Part shown: piece after piece, positions 1 through 5,573 of the stretch
Position numbering within the stretch: position 1 is the first letter of the stretch
Layout of the letters: the number at the start of each line of letters is the position of its first letter
Source of the DNA: Acidimicrobiales bacterium
Lineage (GTDB): Bacteria > Actinomycetota > Acidimicrobiia > Acidimicrobiales > SHLQ01
Direction: 5' to 3'
Assembly (NCBI GenBank): GCA_013002375.1
Contig: JABDJW010000094.1
Coordinates: 1-9,705 of the forward strand
Length of the DNA: 9,705 bases
Position numbers and translations under genes: made by a program
Notes under the pieces: generated by a model
Seen by the model: the letters and a program-made list of their open reading frames with translations, nothing else
What the model was told of the DNA's origin: nothing
Databases searched by the model: none

Positions 1-2103
1 GCCGGCCTCGGCATGGTCGTGCCGGTGAACGACGAGGGCCGCTTCACCGACGACGTACCCGAGTGGGCCGGCGAGAACGTCTTCGATGCCAACCCCGACA
101 TCATCCGGGCCCTCAAGGACGCCGGCCGCCTCGTTCGCCACGACAGCTACGAGCACAACTACCCCCACTGCTGGCGCACCGACACGCCGATCATCTACCG
201 GGCCATGCCGTCGTGGTACGTGAAGGTCACCGACATCCGCGACCGCCTGGTCGAACTCAACCAGCAGATCAACTGGATCCCCGAGAACGTCCGCGACGGT
301 CGTTTCGGCCGGTGGCTCGAAGGGGCCCGCGACTGGTCGATCAGCCGGAACCGATTCTGGGGCTCGCCGATCCCGATCTGGCTCAGCGACAACCCCGAGT
401 TCCCGCGCATCGACGTGTACGGCAGCCTCGACGAACTCGAGGCCGACTTCGGCGTGCGCCCCGACAACCTGCACCGGCCGTTCATCGACGAGCTGACCCG
501 CCCCAACCCCGACGACCCGAGCGGGCAATCGACCATGCGCCGGGTACCCGAGGTGCTCGATTGCTGGTTCGAGAGCGGCTCGATGCCCTTCGCCCAGGTG
601 CACTACCCCTTCGAGAACAAGGACTGGTTCGAACAACACTTCCCGGCCGACTTCATCGTCGAATACATCAACCAGGTGCGGGGCTGGTTCTACACCCTGC
701 ACGTGCTGGCCGGTGCGCTGTTCGACAAGCCGGCCTTCCAGAACGTGATCTGTCACGGCATCTTGTTGGCCGACGACGGCGCCAAGCTGTCGAAGAAGCT
801 GCGCAACTACACCGAGCCGACCGAGATCTTCGAGCAGCAGGGGTCGGACGCGCTCCGCTGGTACTTCATGTCGAGCAACATCGTGCGCGGCGGCGACGCC
901 CGCATCAGCGACCACGCGATCAACGAGGTCACCCGCCAGGTGCTGCTGCCGATCTGGAACGCCTACTCGTTCTTCACGCTGTACGCCAACATCGACGGCT
1001 ACCGCGCCGAAGAACGAGCCGACAGCGCGAACGAAATCGATCGTTACATCCTGGCCAAACTCCGCACCACCGTGGAGGCCATCACCGAATCGATGGACGC
1101 GTACGATCTGGCCGGCGCCACCGAGCACATCGGCGGCTTCCTCGACGCGCTCAACAACTGGTACATCCGCCGCTCCCGCGATCGGTTCTGGGGGCCCGAG
1201 GACGTCACCAGCCCCGAAGGCGCCGACAAGAAGGCGGCCTACGACACCCTCTACACGGTGCTCACCACGTTCCTGCGCACCGCGGCGCCGTTCCTGCCCC
1301 TGGTCACCGAGGAGATCTACGGCAATCTCACCGGCGGCCAGAGCGTGCACCTGGCCGATTGGCCCGAACCGGCCGAGCTGGTCGACGACCCCTTCCTGGT
1401 CTCGGAGATGGATCTGGTGCGCGACATCGCCACGGCCGCCCTGCGACTGCGCGAAGACCACGGCCTGCGGGTTCGGCTGCCGCTGTCGTCGATCACCCTG
1501 GTCAACGTCGCACTCGACGACGGCTTCGTGCCGATCGTGCTCGACGAGGTCAACGTCAAGACCGCGGCCGACAGCACGGACCTCGACGCCTATGCCACCG
1601 TCGTCCTCCAGCCCGATGGCAAGGCGCTGGGGCCGAAGCTCGGCGGCGCGGTGCAGTCGGTCTTCAAGGCGGCCAAGGCCGGCGACTACACGATGAACGA
1701 CGACGGCACCGTGATCGTTGGCGAGCACACGTTGGAGCCCGGCGAATTCGACCTGCGCTTCGAGCCGGCCGAAGGGGTCGTGGCCGCCGCGCTACCGGGC
1801 GGCCGCGGCGTCGTCGTGCTCGACACCGAGGTCACGCCCGAACTCAACGCCGAGGGCTGGGCCCGCGACCTCGTGCGCCACGTGCAGCAGGCCCGCAAGG
1901 ACGCCGATCTCGTGGTCACCGATCGCATCGACCTCGCCATCGAGGCCTCGGGCGAACTGGCCGCTGCGATCGAGACCCACCAGGGCTACATCGCCGAGCA
2001 GGTGCTGGCCACGAGCTTCACCGTGGGCGACGGGTCCGGCGCCCACACCGCATCGGTCGAACTCGACGGTCAACCGGCCACGATCTCCTTTTCGGTCGCA
2101 TAG
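1..2103 (+). CDS. ileS: Isoleucyl-tRNA synthetase, C-terminal part (5' end outside window)
   Basis: Cytoplasmic class I aminoacyl-tRNA synthetase that charges tRNA-Ile. The frame is open from base 1, so the start and the HIGH motif lie upstream; about 700 of an expected 1,000-1,100 residues are here. Window residues ~40-65 (NYPHCWRTDTPIIYRA) close the CP1 editing insertion. The second half of the catalytic core follows: DCWFESGS (~184-191), INQVRGWFYTLHVL (~223-236) and the KMSKS-loop equivalent, here KLSKK at 784-798 (residues 262-266). Residues ~340-450 form the helical anticodon-binding domain (NNWYIRRSRDRFWG). The rest is the long C-terminal extension (LGPKLGGAVQ, then LNAEGWARDLVRHVQQARKDADL) seen in eukaryote-like IleS enzymes. 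That type is often linked to reduced mupirocin sensitivity, which is family knowledge and not shown here. The TAG stop at 2101 lies inside a 14-bp tandem duplication. The identification is secure. Confidence 0.97.
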   Translation, partial: AGLGMVVPVNDEGRFTDDVPEWAGENVFDANPDIIRALKDAGRLVRHDSYEHNYPHCWRTDTPIIYRAMPSWYVKVTDIRDRLVELNQQINWIPENVRDGRFGRWLEGARDWSISRNRFWGSPIPIWLSDNPEFPRIDVYGSLDELEADFGVRPDNLHRPFIDELTRPNPDDPSGQSTMRRVPEVLDCWFESGSMPFAQVHYPFENKDWFEQHFPADFIVEYINQVRGWFYTLHVLAGALFDKPAFQNVICHGILLADDGAKLSKKLRNYTEPTEIFEQQGSDALRWYFMSSNIVRGGDARISDHAINEVTRQVLLPIWNAYSFFTLYANIDGYRAEERADSANEIDRYILAKLRTTVEAITESMDAYDLAGATEHIGGFLDALNNWYIRRSRDRFWGPEDVTSPEGADKKAAYDTLYTVLTTFLRTAAPFLPLVTEEIYGNLTGGQSVHLADWPEPAELVDDPFLVSEMDLVRDIATAALRLREDHGLRVRLPLSSITLVNVALDDGFVPIVLDEVNVKTAADSTDLDAYATVVLQPDGKALGPKLGGAVQSVFKAAKAGDYTMNDDGTVIVGEHTLEPGEFDLRFEPAEGVVAAALPGGRGVVVLDTEVTPELNAEGWARDLVRHVQQARKDADLVVTDRIDLAIEASGELAAAIETHQGYIAEQVLATSFTVGDGSGAHTASVELDGQPATISFSVA

Positions 2104-2119
2104 GCTCGGTCGCGTAGGC
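2092..2119. repeat. 14-bp tandem duplication spanning the ileS stop codon
   Basis: TCGGTCGCATAGGC (2092-2105) is followed directly by TCGGTCGCGTAGGC (2106-2119), matching at 13 of 14 positions. The first copy contains the ileS TAG stop (2101-2103). The second TAG (2115-2117) is out of frame with ileS. It is probably a replication-slippage duplication. Confidence 0.8.
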
Positions 2120-2133
2120 CCGTTCTGCGTCGG

Positions 2134-2166
2134 GGCCCGGTCAGGCCGACAGGGCGACCGGCGGCC
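2134..2166. terminator. Possible bidirectional hairpin terminator between ileS and the small convergent gene
   Basis: GGCC (2134-2137) pairs with GGCC (2163-2166), and CGGTC (2138-2142) pairs with GACCG (2156-2160). This gives nine base pairs with a two-base bulge (2161-2162) and a 13-nt loop. It sits between two convergent stop codons and overlaps the stop at 2169 only in its immediate flank. There is no T tract, which is common for GC-rich actinobacterial terminators, so the call rests on position and pairing alone. Confidence 0.4.
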
Positions 2167-2168
2167 TC

Positions 2169-2429
2169 CTACTCGGTCGCCTCGACGGCCTCGTCTGCAT
2201 CGGCATCGGCCACCGTCTGTTCCACCTTCTGGCGAATCTCCTCGAACGGATCGTCGCCGGACTCGATCTGCTCGCCGAGCGCCTCGAGCTTCTCCTCGGG
2301 CGTCGCCGCCAGCTCGCGCTCCTTGGCCGAGAGGGTGGTGTCGAGGCGGTCCCTGGCCCCATCGAGCATGTCCGAGGCTTCCTCGGCCTCGGCGACGAAC
2401 CACGACTTCACTCGATCCAGGAATCCCAT
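2169..2429 (-). CDS. Small acidic helical protein of unknown function (86 aa)
   Basis: I do not recognise this family. The 86-residue product starts with an amphipathic segment (MGFLDRVKSWF). It continues with a charged, mostly helix-forming stretch (residues ~12-45) and ends in an acidic tail (QTVADADADEAVEATE). It has no cysteine, signal peptide or membrane segment, so it is probably cytoplasmic, perhaps a coiled coil. The start at 2429 is supported by a TAGGGT -10-like box at 2441-2436 on the minus strand, 6 nt before the ATG, which suggests a leaderless transcript. The gene is convergent with ileS and divergent from the oxygenase gene. The sequence is non-repetitive and reads like a real protein, which other frames here do not. 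Confidence is moderate because the gene is short and unplaced. Confidence 0.7.
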   Translation of the reverse strand: MGFLDRVKSWFVAEAEEASDMLDGARDRLDTTLSAKERELAATPEEKLEALGEQIESGDDPFEEIRQKVEQTVADADADEAVEATE

Positions 2430-2435
2430 GACCCG

Positions 2436-2441
2436 ACCCTA
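2436..2441 (-). promoter_or_regulatory. Likely leaderless -10 box for the 86-aa gene
   Basis: On the minus strand TAGGGT (TAnnnT) is followed by six bases and then the ATG at 2429. A transcript starting ~7 nt downstream of the -10 would begin at the start codon. No good -35 is visible at the usual spacing. This is inferred from position and consensus only. Confidence 0.45.
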
Positions 2442-2473
2442 GTTGACGGCCCTCTGGACCAGGTCGAGCGGGT

Positions 2474-2479
2474 TAGTGT
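2474..2479 (+). promoter_or_regulatory. Likely leaderless -10 box for the oxygenase gene
   Basis: TAGTGT (TAnnnT) ends 7 nt before the ATG at 2487, so a transcript would begin at or next to that codon. This is the main reason to prefer 2487 over the in-frame ATG at 2481, which lies between the -10 and the predicted transcription start. A TTGACG at 2443-2448 looks like a -35, but its 25-bp spacing is too long to serve this box. Confidence 0.45.
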
Positions 2480-2486
2480 CATGCCC

Positions 2487-3440
2487 ATGGACACCCAGAC
2501 GATCCTCGACGTCGATCTGCTCGCGTTCGAATCCGGCGATGCCACCCAGCGGGCGGCCGTCGTCGACGGCGTGATGCGCAGCCTGCGCACCGGCTTCGTG
2601 TACACCGAGCACGATCTGTCGAACGATCTCCTCGACGAGGCCTACGGCCTCCTGGAGCAGTTCTTCTGGCTGCCGATGCCGCAGAAGGAACGCTTCGTCG
2701 CGCCGGGCACCTTCGGCCAGACCGGCTACACCGGCCTGCTGGTCGAGACCGCGGCGACGTCCGACGCGGCCGACTGGAAGGAGATGCTCAACTGGGGCAT
2801 CGAGCTCCCCGAGCGTCACCCCCTGCGCGAACGCTACCCGACCCGCTACGGGCCGCAGGTGCTGCCCGAGGCCGCCATCCCGGGCATCGCCGAGGTGCTC
2901 AACACCTTCCACCGCGAGATCGCCAAGCTCCAGACCCGCTTCCTGCGCATCATCGCCATCGGCCTCGGCTGCGACGAGCACTTCTTCGATGCCATGGTCA
3001 CCGACGGCGCCACCCTCACCCGGGCCATCCACTACCCCACGATGGAGCTCGCGCCAGGCGAAGAACACATTTGGGCCGGCGCCCACGGCGACATCAACCT
3101 GATCACCGCGCTGCCGCGCGCCACGGCCCGGGGTCTGCAGGTCGAGGTCGACGGCGAGTGGGTCGATGCCGTTCCGCCCGACGGCCGGGTGATCATCAAC
3201 ACCGGCATGATGCTCGAACATCTCACCAACGGGCTGATCCCACCCGGGCGCCATCGGGTCGTCGCCGATCCCGACCAACCGGGCGAGCGCTACTCGGTGG
3301 TGCAGTTCATGCATCCGACGCCATGGACAATCCTCTCGCCGATCCCCAGCACCGTCACCGCCGAGCGCCCGCTGGCCTACCCGGCCATCCCGGCGGCCGA
3401 CAAGCTGCAGCAGGTGCTCTGGGACATCAACCTCATCTAA
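2487..3440 (+). CDS. Iron/2-oxoglutarate-dependent oxygenase, isopenicillin-N-synthase-like family
   Basis: The predicted protein (317 aa) is a soluble non-haem iron oxygenase of the IPNS-like superfamily. The N-terminal half resembles the DIOX_N region (GFVYTEHDLSNDLLDEAY...FFWLPMPQKERF, residues ~37-70). The C-terminal half is the double-stranded beta-helix core. The iron-binding triad is visible as H200-x-D202 (GAHGDINLITAL) and H256 (PPGRHRVV). R268 and S270 (ERYSVVQF) form the RxS motif that binds the 2-oxoglutarate carboxylate. Spacing between triad members is normal for the family, so the enzyme should be active. The family includes hydroxylases, desaturases and ring-forming enzymes, so the substrate cannot be assigned; a true penicillin pathway is not suggested by the neighbours. 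The dehydrogenase gene follows after 8 nt. The alternative start at 2481 would add two residues. Confidence 0.93.
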   Translation: MDTQTILDVDLLAFESGDATQRAAVVDGVMRSLRTGFVYTEHDLSNDLLDEAYGLLEQFFWLPMPQKERFVAPGTFGQTGYTGLLVETAATSDAADWKEMLNWGIELPERHPLRERYPTRYGPQVLPEAAIPGIAEVLNTFHREIAKLQTRFLRIIAIGLGCDEHFFDAMVTDGATLTRAIHYPTMELAPGEEHIWAGAHGDINLITALPRATARGLQVEVDGEWVDAVPPDGRVIINTGMMLEHLTNGLIPPGRHRVVADPDQPGERYSVVQFMHPTPWTILSPIPSTVTAERPLAYPAIPAADKLQQVLWDINLI

Positions 3441-3443
3441 GCT
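3438..3443 (+). promoter_or_regulatory. Possible internal leaderless -10 box overlapping the oxygenase stop codon
   Basis: TAAGCT fits TAnnnT, contains the oxygenase TAA stop and ends 5 nt before the dehydrogenase ATG at 3449. GGAG at 3444-3447 is only 1 nt from that ATG, too close to act as a ribosome-binding site. The dehydrogenase may therefore have its own leaderless transcript as well as, or instead of, translation from the oxygenase message. Confidence 0.35.
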
Positions 3444-3448
3444 GGAGT

Positions 3449-4867
3449 ATGGCTCTTACCGACGCGCCCACCGTTACCACCGACCAACTCACCGAGCTCC
3501 AAGCCGGCATCGCCACCGCCCGAGCGACGTTCGACTCCGGTCGAACGCGACCGCTGGCCTGGCGCAAGGCCCAGCTCGACGGCCTGCTGCGGGTCCTGAA
3601 GGAGGGTGAGGCCGAGCTTTCCGCGGCGCTGGCCACCGACCTGGGCAAGCCCACCACCGAGGGCTGGGCTGCCGACATCGGCACCCCGGCGTCGGAAATC
3701 CGCCACATTCGCAAGCACCTGGCCAAGTGGATGGCGCCCCGTAAGGCCAAGCTTCCAATGTCAGCCCAACCCGGCAAAGGCACGATCGTCCCCGAACCAC
3801 TCGGCGTCGCGCTGATCATCGCCCCGTGGAACTACCCGGTCCAGCTCTTGATCGAACCGCTCGCCGCCGCGTTGGCCGCCGGCAACGCGGCCGTGCTCAA
3901 GCCATCCGAGCTGGCGCCGGCCACCGCCGAAGTGCTCACGACGCTCCTGCGCCGGCACCTCGACAACGAGGCTATCTTCATCGCCAACGGCGGCGTCGAC
4001 GTCTCGACCGCGCTGTTGGCCGAGAAGTTCGATCACATCTTCTTCACCGGCTCCACGTCGGTCGGCCGGGTGGTCATGAAGGCGGCCGCCGAACACCTCA
4101 CCCCGGTCACCCTCGAGTTGGGCGGCAAGAGCCCCACCATCATCGACTCGTCAGCCCGGATCGACGTCACCGCGAAGCGGCTGGTCTGGTCCAAGTTCTT
4201 GAACGCCGGCCAAACCTGCGTGGCCCCCGACTACGTCCTGGTCACCGCCCAGAACCGCGACGCGTTACTCGATCAAATGGCCGAGGCCATCTCCACCTTC
4301 TACGGCGACGATCCCGCGGCCAGCCCCGATCTGGCCCGCATCGTGAACCGGCGACACCTCGATCGCCTGGCCGGCTATCTGCAGGCGCCCGGCGCCGGCA
4401 CGGTGGCCATCGGCGGCCAGATCGATGCCGCCGACCGCTTCATGGCGCCCACGGTCGTGCTCGATCCCGAACTCGACACCCCGCTCATGACCGACGAGAT
4501 CTTCGGGCCCATCCTGCCGATCGTGACCGTGGCCGATCTCGACGAAGCGATCGCCTTCGTGAACGCTCGGCCCAAGCCGCTGGCGCTGTACCTTTTCGCC
4601 GAGGATGACGCGGCCGCCGACCAGGTGATCGCGTCGACCAGCAGCGGCAGCGTGTGCGTGAACCACGCGGTGGTACAGATCCTGCCGGCCGAGCTGCCCT
4701 TCGGTGGGGTCGGCGAGTCGGGCATGGGCCGGTATCACGGCAAGTCGGGCTTCGAGACATTCTCGAACATGAAGTCGGTCATGCAGCGACCGACCAAGCT
4801 GGATCCCCCGGTGGCCTACCCGCCGACCAATGCCTTCAAGGATCGCCTGATCCGCAAACTGCTGTAG
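3449..4867 (+). CDS. Aldehyde dehydrogenase, ALDH3-like
   Basis: The 472-residue NAD(P)+-dependent dehydrogenase would oxidise an aldehyde to the acid. The short length, the PWNYPV motif (126-131) and the C-terminal end YPPTNAFKDRLIRKLL point to the class 3 (fatty/aromatic aldehyde) branch. Catalytic features are complete: N128 of PWNYP, K151 of LKPSE (cofactor), the FTGSTSVG glycine motif (199-206), the general base E223 of LELGGKSP, the nucleophile C257 of GQTCVAPDY, and EIFGP. A C-terminal hydrophobic anchor, present in some ALDH3 proteins, is absent, so it is probably soluble. The ATG at 3449 is chosen because it follows the oxygenase stop by 8 nt and gives a normal N-terminus. The last codons and the TAG stop form the first part of a 27-bp tandem repeat. 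The natural substrate is unknown; an aldehyde produced by the upstream oxygenase is possible but unproven. Confidence 0.95.
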   Translation: MALTDAPTVTTDQLTELQAGIATARATFDSGRTRPLAWRKAQLDGLLRVLKEGEAELSAALATDLGKPTTEGWAADIGTPASEIRHIRKHLAKWMAPRKAKLPMSAQPGKGTIVPEPLGVALIIAPWNYPVQLLIEPLAAALAAGNAAVLKPSELAPATAEVLTTLLRRHLDNEAIFIANGGVDVSTALLAEKFDHIFFTGSTSVGRVVMKAAAEHLTPVTLELGGKSPTIIDSSARIDVTAKRLVWSKFLNAGQTCVAPDYVLVTAQNRDALLDQMAEAISTFYGDDPAASPDLARIVNRRHLDRLAGYLQAPGAGTVAIGGQIDAADRFMAPTVVLDPELDTPLMTDEIFGPILPIVTVADLDEAIAFVNARPKPLALYLFAEDDAAADQVIASTSSGSVCVNHAVVQILPAELPFGGVGESGMGRYHGKSGFETFSNMKSVMQRPTKLDPPVAYPPTNAFKDRLIRKLL

Positions 4868-4950
4868 CCAGCCGTGGCGGAAAGACTGCTGTAGCCAGCC
4901 GCGGCGGGAAGACTGCTGTAGCCAGCCGTGGCGGGAAGACTGCTGTAGCC
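4858..4950. repeat. 27-bp tandem repeat, 3.4 copies, starting within the dehydrogenase 3' end
   Basis: Units run 4858-4884, 4885-4911 and 4912-4938, with a 12-bp partial unit at 4939-4950. Each begins ACTGCTGTAGCC. Units 1 and 3 differ at one base, as do units 2 and 3. Unit 1 starts in the last codons of the dehydrogenase (CTG CTG TAG). Because 27 is a multiple of three, the TAG recurs in frame at 4892, 4919 and 4946. Units 1 and 3 also contain a small GCCA-gccg-TGGC hairpin; the base change in unit 2 weakens it. There are no spacers, so it is not CRISPR. The simplest origin is tandem duplication of the gene's 3' end. Confidence 0.93.
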
Positions 4951-4972
4951 CCTATCCCCAGGTCGGCGTCTG

Positions 4973-5005
4973 CGGCGGTGGAAAACCGCCGATCGCTGTG
5001 TTTTT
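4973..5005 (+). terminator. Possible terminator after the dehydrogenase
   Basis: CGGCGGT (4973-4979) pairs perfectly with ACCGCCG (4985-4991) across a GGAAA loop. A five-T run follows at 5001-5005, but 9 nt beyond the stem, further than in a canonical intrinsic terminator. It is the only hairpin-plus-T-run arrangement I found between the dehydrogenase and nrdA. Confidence 0.4.
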
Positions 5006-5101
5006 CCTGTGCATTTGCTGGGGATTTCAGCCATCGGGGGTACGCAGCGGCGTCGGTCGTGTCATGCTGCCGCCATGCCCCGCCCAACCGTCGTCTCGGC
5101 C

Positions 5102-5135
5102 CGCGTTTCGCGAGCCGTTTTCGGCTCGCAACGCG
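5102..5135. repeat. Strong intergenic hairpin (8-bp stem, TTTT loop, 6-bp outer stem)
   Basis: GCGAGCCG (5110-5117) and CGGCTCGC (5122-5129) are perfectly complementary around TTTT (5118-5121). CGCGTT (5102-5107) pairs with AACGCG (5130-5135), leaving TC (5108-5109) bulged. It could be a REP-like palindrome, part of an RNA, or a terminator; no T tract follows. Confidence 0.75.
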
Positions 5136-5164
5136 CCATCGCGGGGCCCGCGCGGCCACATTCG

Positions 5165-5213
5165 CGCCGAATCGCGACGGTCGGGCGGAAATTTCTCGGC
5201 GTCGCGATCGGTG
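5165..5213. repeat. Second strong intergenic hairpin
   Basis: ATCGCGACG (5171-5179) pairs with CGTCGCGAT (5200-5208). CCG (5167-5169) pairs with CGG (5209-5211) past a bulged A (5170), and two more pairs, one of them G-U, extend the stem to 5165/5213. The 20-nt loop contains GAAATTTC. It lies 29 bp after the previous hairpin, so the two may be parts of one element. Confidence 0.65.
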
Positions 5214-5261
5214 GCATTTCAGCCATCGCGGCGCCTCGTCGCGAAACCTCGAAAGTAAGGC

Positions 5262-5291
5262 TTGACGTAGATGTAATTCCAACGATGTAAT
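5262..5291 (+). promoter_or_regulatory. Promoter of the nrdAB operon
   Basis: TTGACG (5262-5267) matches the -35 consensus at 5 of 6 positions. TGTAAT (5286-5291) matches the -10 consensus TATAAT at 5 of 6, with an 18-bp spacer. The AT-rich stretch stands out in GC-rich surroundings. The predicted transcription start is near 5298, giving a leader of about 275 nt before the nrdA ATG. The -10 lies in the second of two GATGTAATT direct repeats (5270-5278 and 5284-5292), and an inverted partner TACATCG lies at 5310-5316. A repressor bound to these repeats would cover the -10. Confidence 0.65.
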
Positions 5292-5297
5292 TGTTCT

Positions 5298-5573
5298 CCC
5301 GGCGCGTACTACATCGGTGTCATTCGTGACGCTGGTGAGACGAACCGGGGACTGGAACTGGGGAGTTTCTCGACACCGGCGTCAACCGGCAAAACGTTGA
5401 AATTCTGCGCAGCGAACACCCGTTTCGCCGCTCAGAGCGGAAACGAACGACCGAAGTCGGTGATCGAGCAGCCCCCCGGCAGCAAGCACCTCCACCCTCC
5501 CGCACGCAAGCTGCTGGTTGGTGGCACCCAGAAGCACCAAACAGCAGACGCAACGACGGAGAACACCACTCAT
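5298..5573 (+). promoter_or_regulatory. Long structured 5' leader of nrdA, candidate cis-regulatory RNA
   Basis: The leader can form an 11-bp stem, TGACGCTGGTG (5327-5337) with CACCGGCGTCA (5374-5384), with one G-U pair. An alternative 7-bp stem, CGGTGTC (5315-5321) with GACACCG (5372-5378), uses some of the same bases, so the two exclude each other. Downstream hairpins are CGTTT/AAACG plus CCGCT/AGCGG (5421-5445, CG bulge) and TTGGTG (5518-5523) with CACCAA (5535-5540). In Streptomyces the class Ia nrdABS operon is controlled by an adenosylcobalamin riboswitch. I looked for its conserved CCGCAACTG-type and B12-box segments and do not see them, so any element here would be a different or highly diverged one. 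Confidence 0.45.

Larger units (their letters stand above)
4951..5261. other. Gene-poor, palindrome-rich intergenic region
   Basis: No frame here reads like a real protein. Two copies of ATTTCAGCCATCG (5024-5036, 5216-5228) and a third GCCATCG (5135-5141) are present. Four TCGCGA palindromes lie within 140 bp (5108, 5172, 5202, 5239). Two strong hairpins at 5102-5135 and 5165-5213 are listed separately. The most gene-like frame, 71 codons from the ATG at 5075 to 5290, is arginine/alanine-rich and runs through the nrd promoter, so I do not call it. Confidence 0.7.

Noticed and set aside
1718..2431. 237-codon plus-strand frame over the ileS end and the small gene
   Set aside because: Ser/Arg/Pro-rich shadow frame overlapping two better-supported genes and a probable terminator.
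4858..4950. CRISPR array
   Set aside because: The units are directly adjacent with no spacers and the first lies in a coding sequence.
4836..5282. 148-codon minus-strand frame containing three TAVFPPRLA repeats
   Set aside because: The peptide repeats are only the translation of the 27-bp DNA repeat. The rest is Arg-rich low-complexity sequence across palindromes and the nrd promoter.
5075..5290. 71-codon plus-strand frame in the intergenic block
   Set aside because: No family resemblance, Arg/Ala-rich, crosses both hairpins and ends inside the nrdAB -10 box. No supporting TAnnnT box or RBS.
5271..5290. Minimal ATG-TAA start-stop pairs at 5271 and 5285
   Set aside because: Both lie within the promoter, upstream of the predicted transcription start, and simply reflect the GATGTAATT repeat.
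5298..5573. Adenosylcobalamin riboswitch upstream of nrdA
   Set aside because: Expected from the Streptomyces precedent and from the nearby meaB, but I see no CCGCAACTG-type core or B12-box segment.
5397..5573. NrdA start at TTG 5397
   Set aside because: The added residues are low-complexity (including KHLHPPARK), no RBS precedes the TTG, and the stretch contains hairpins better explained as leader.
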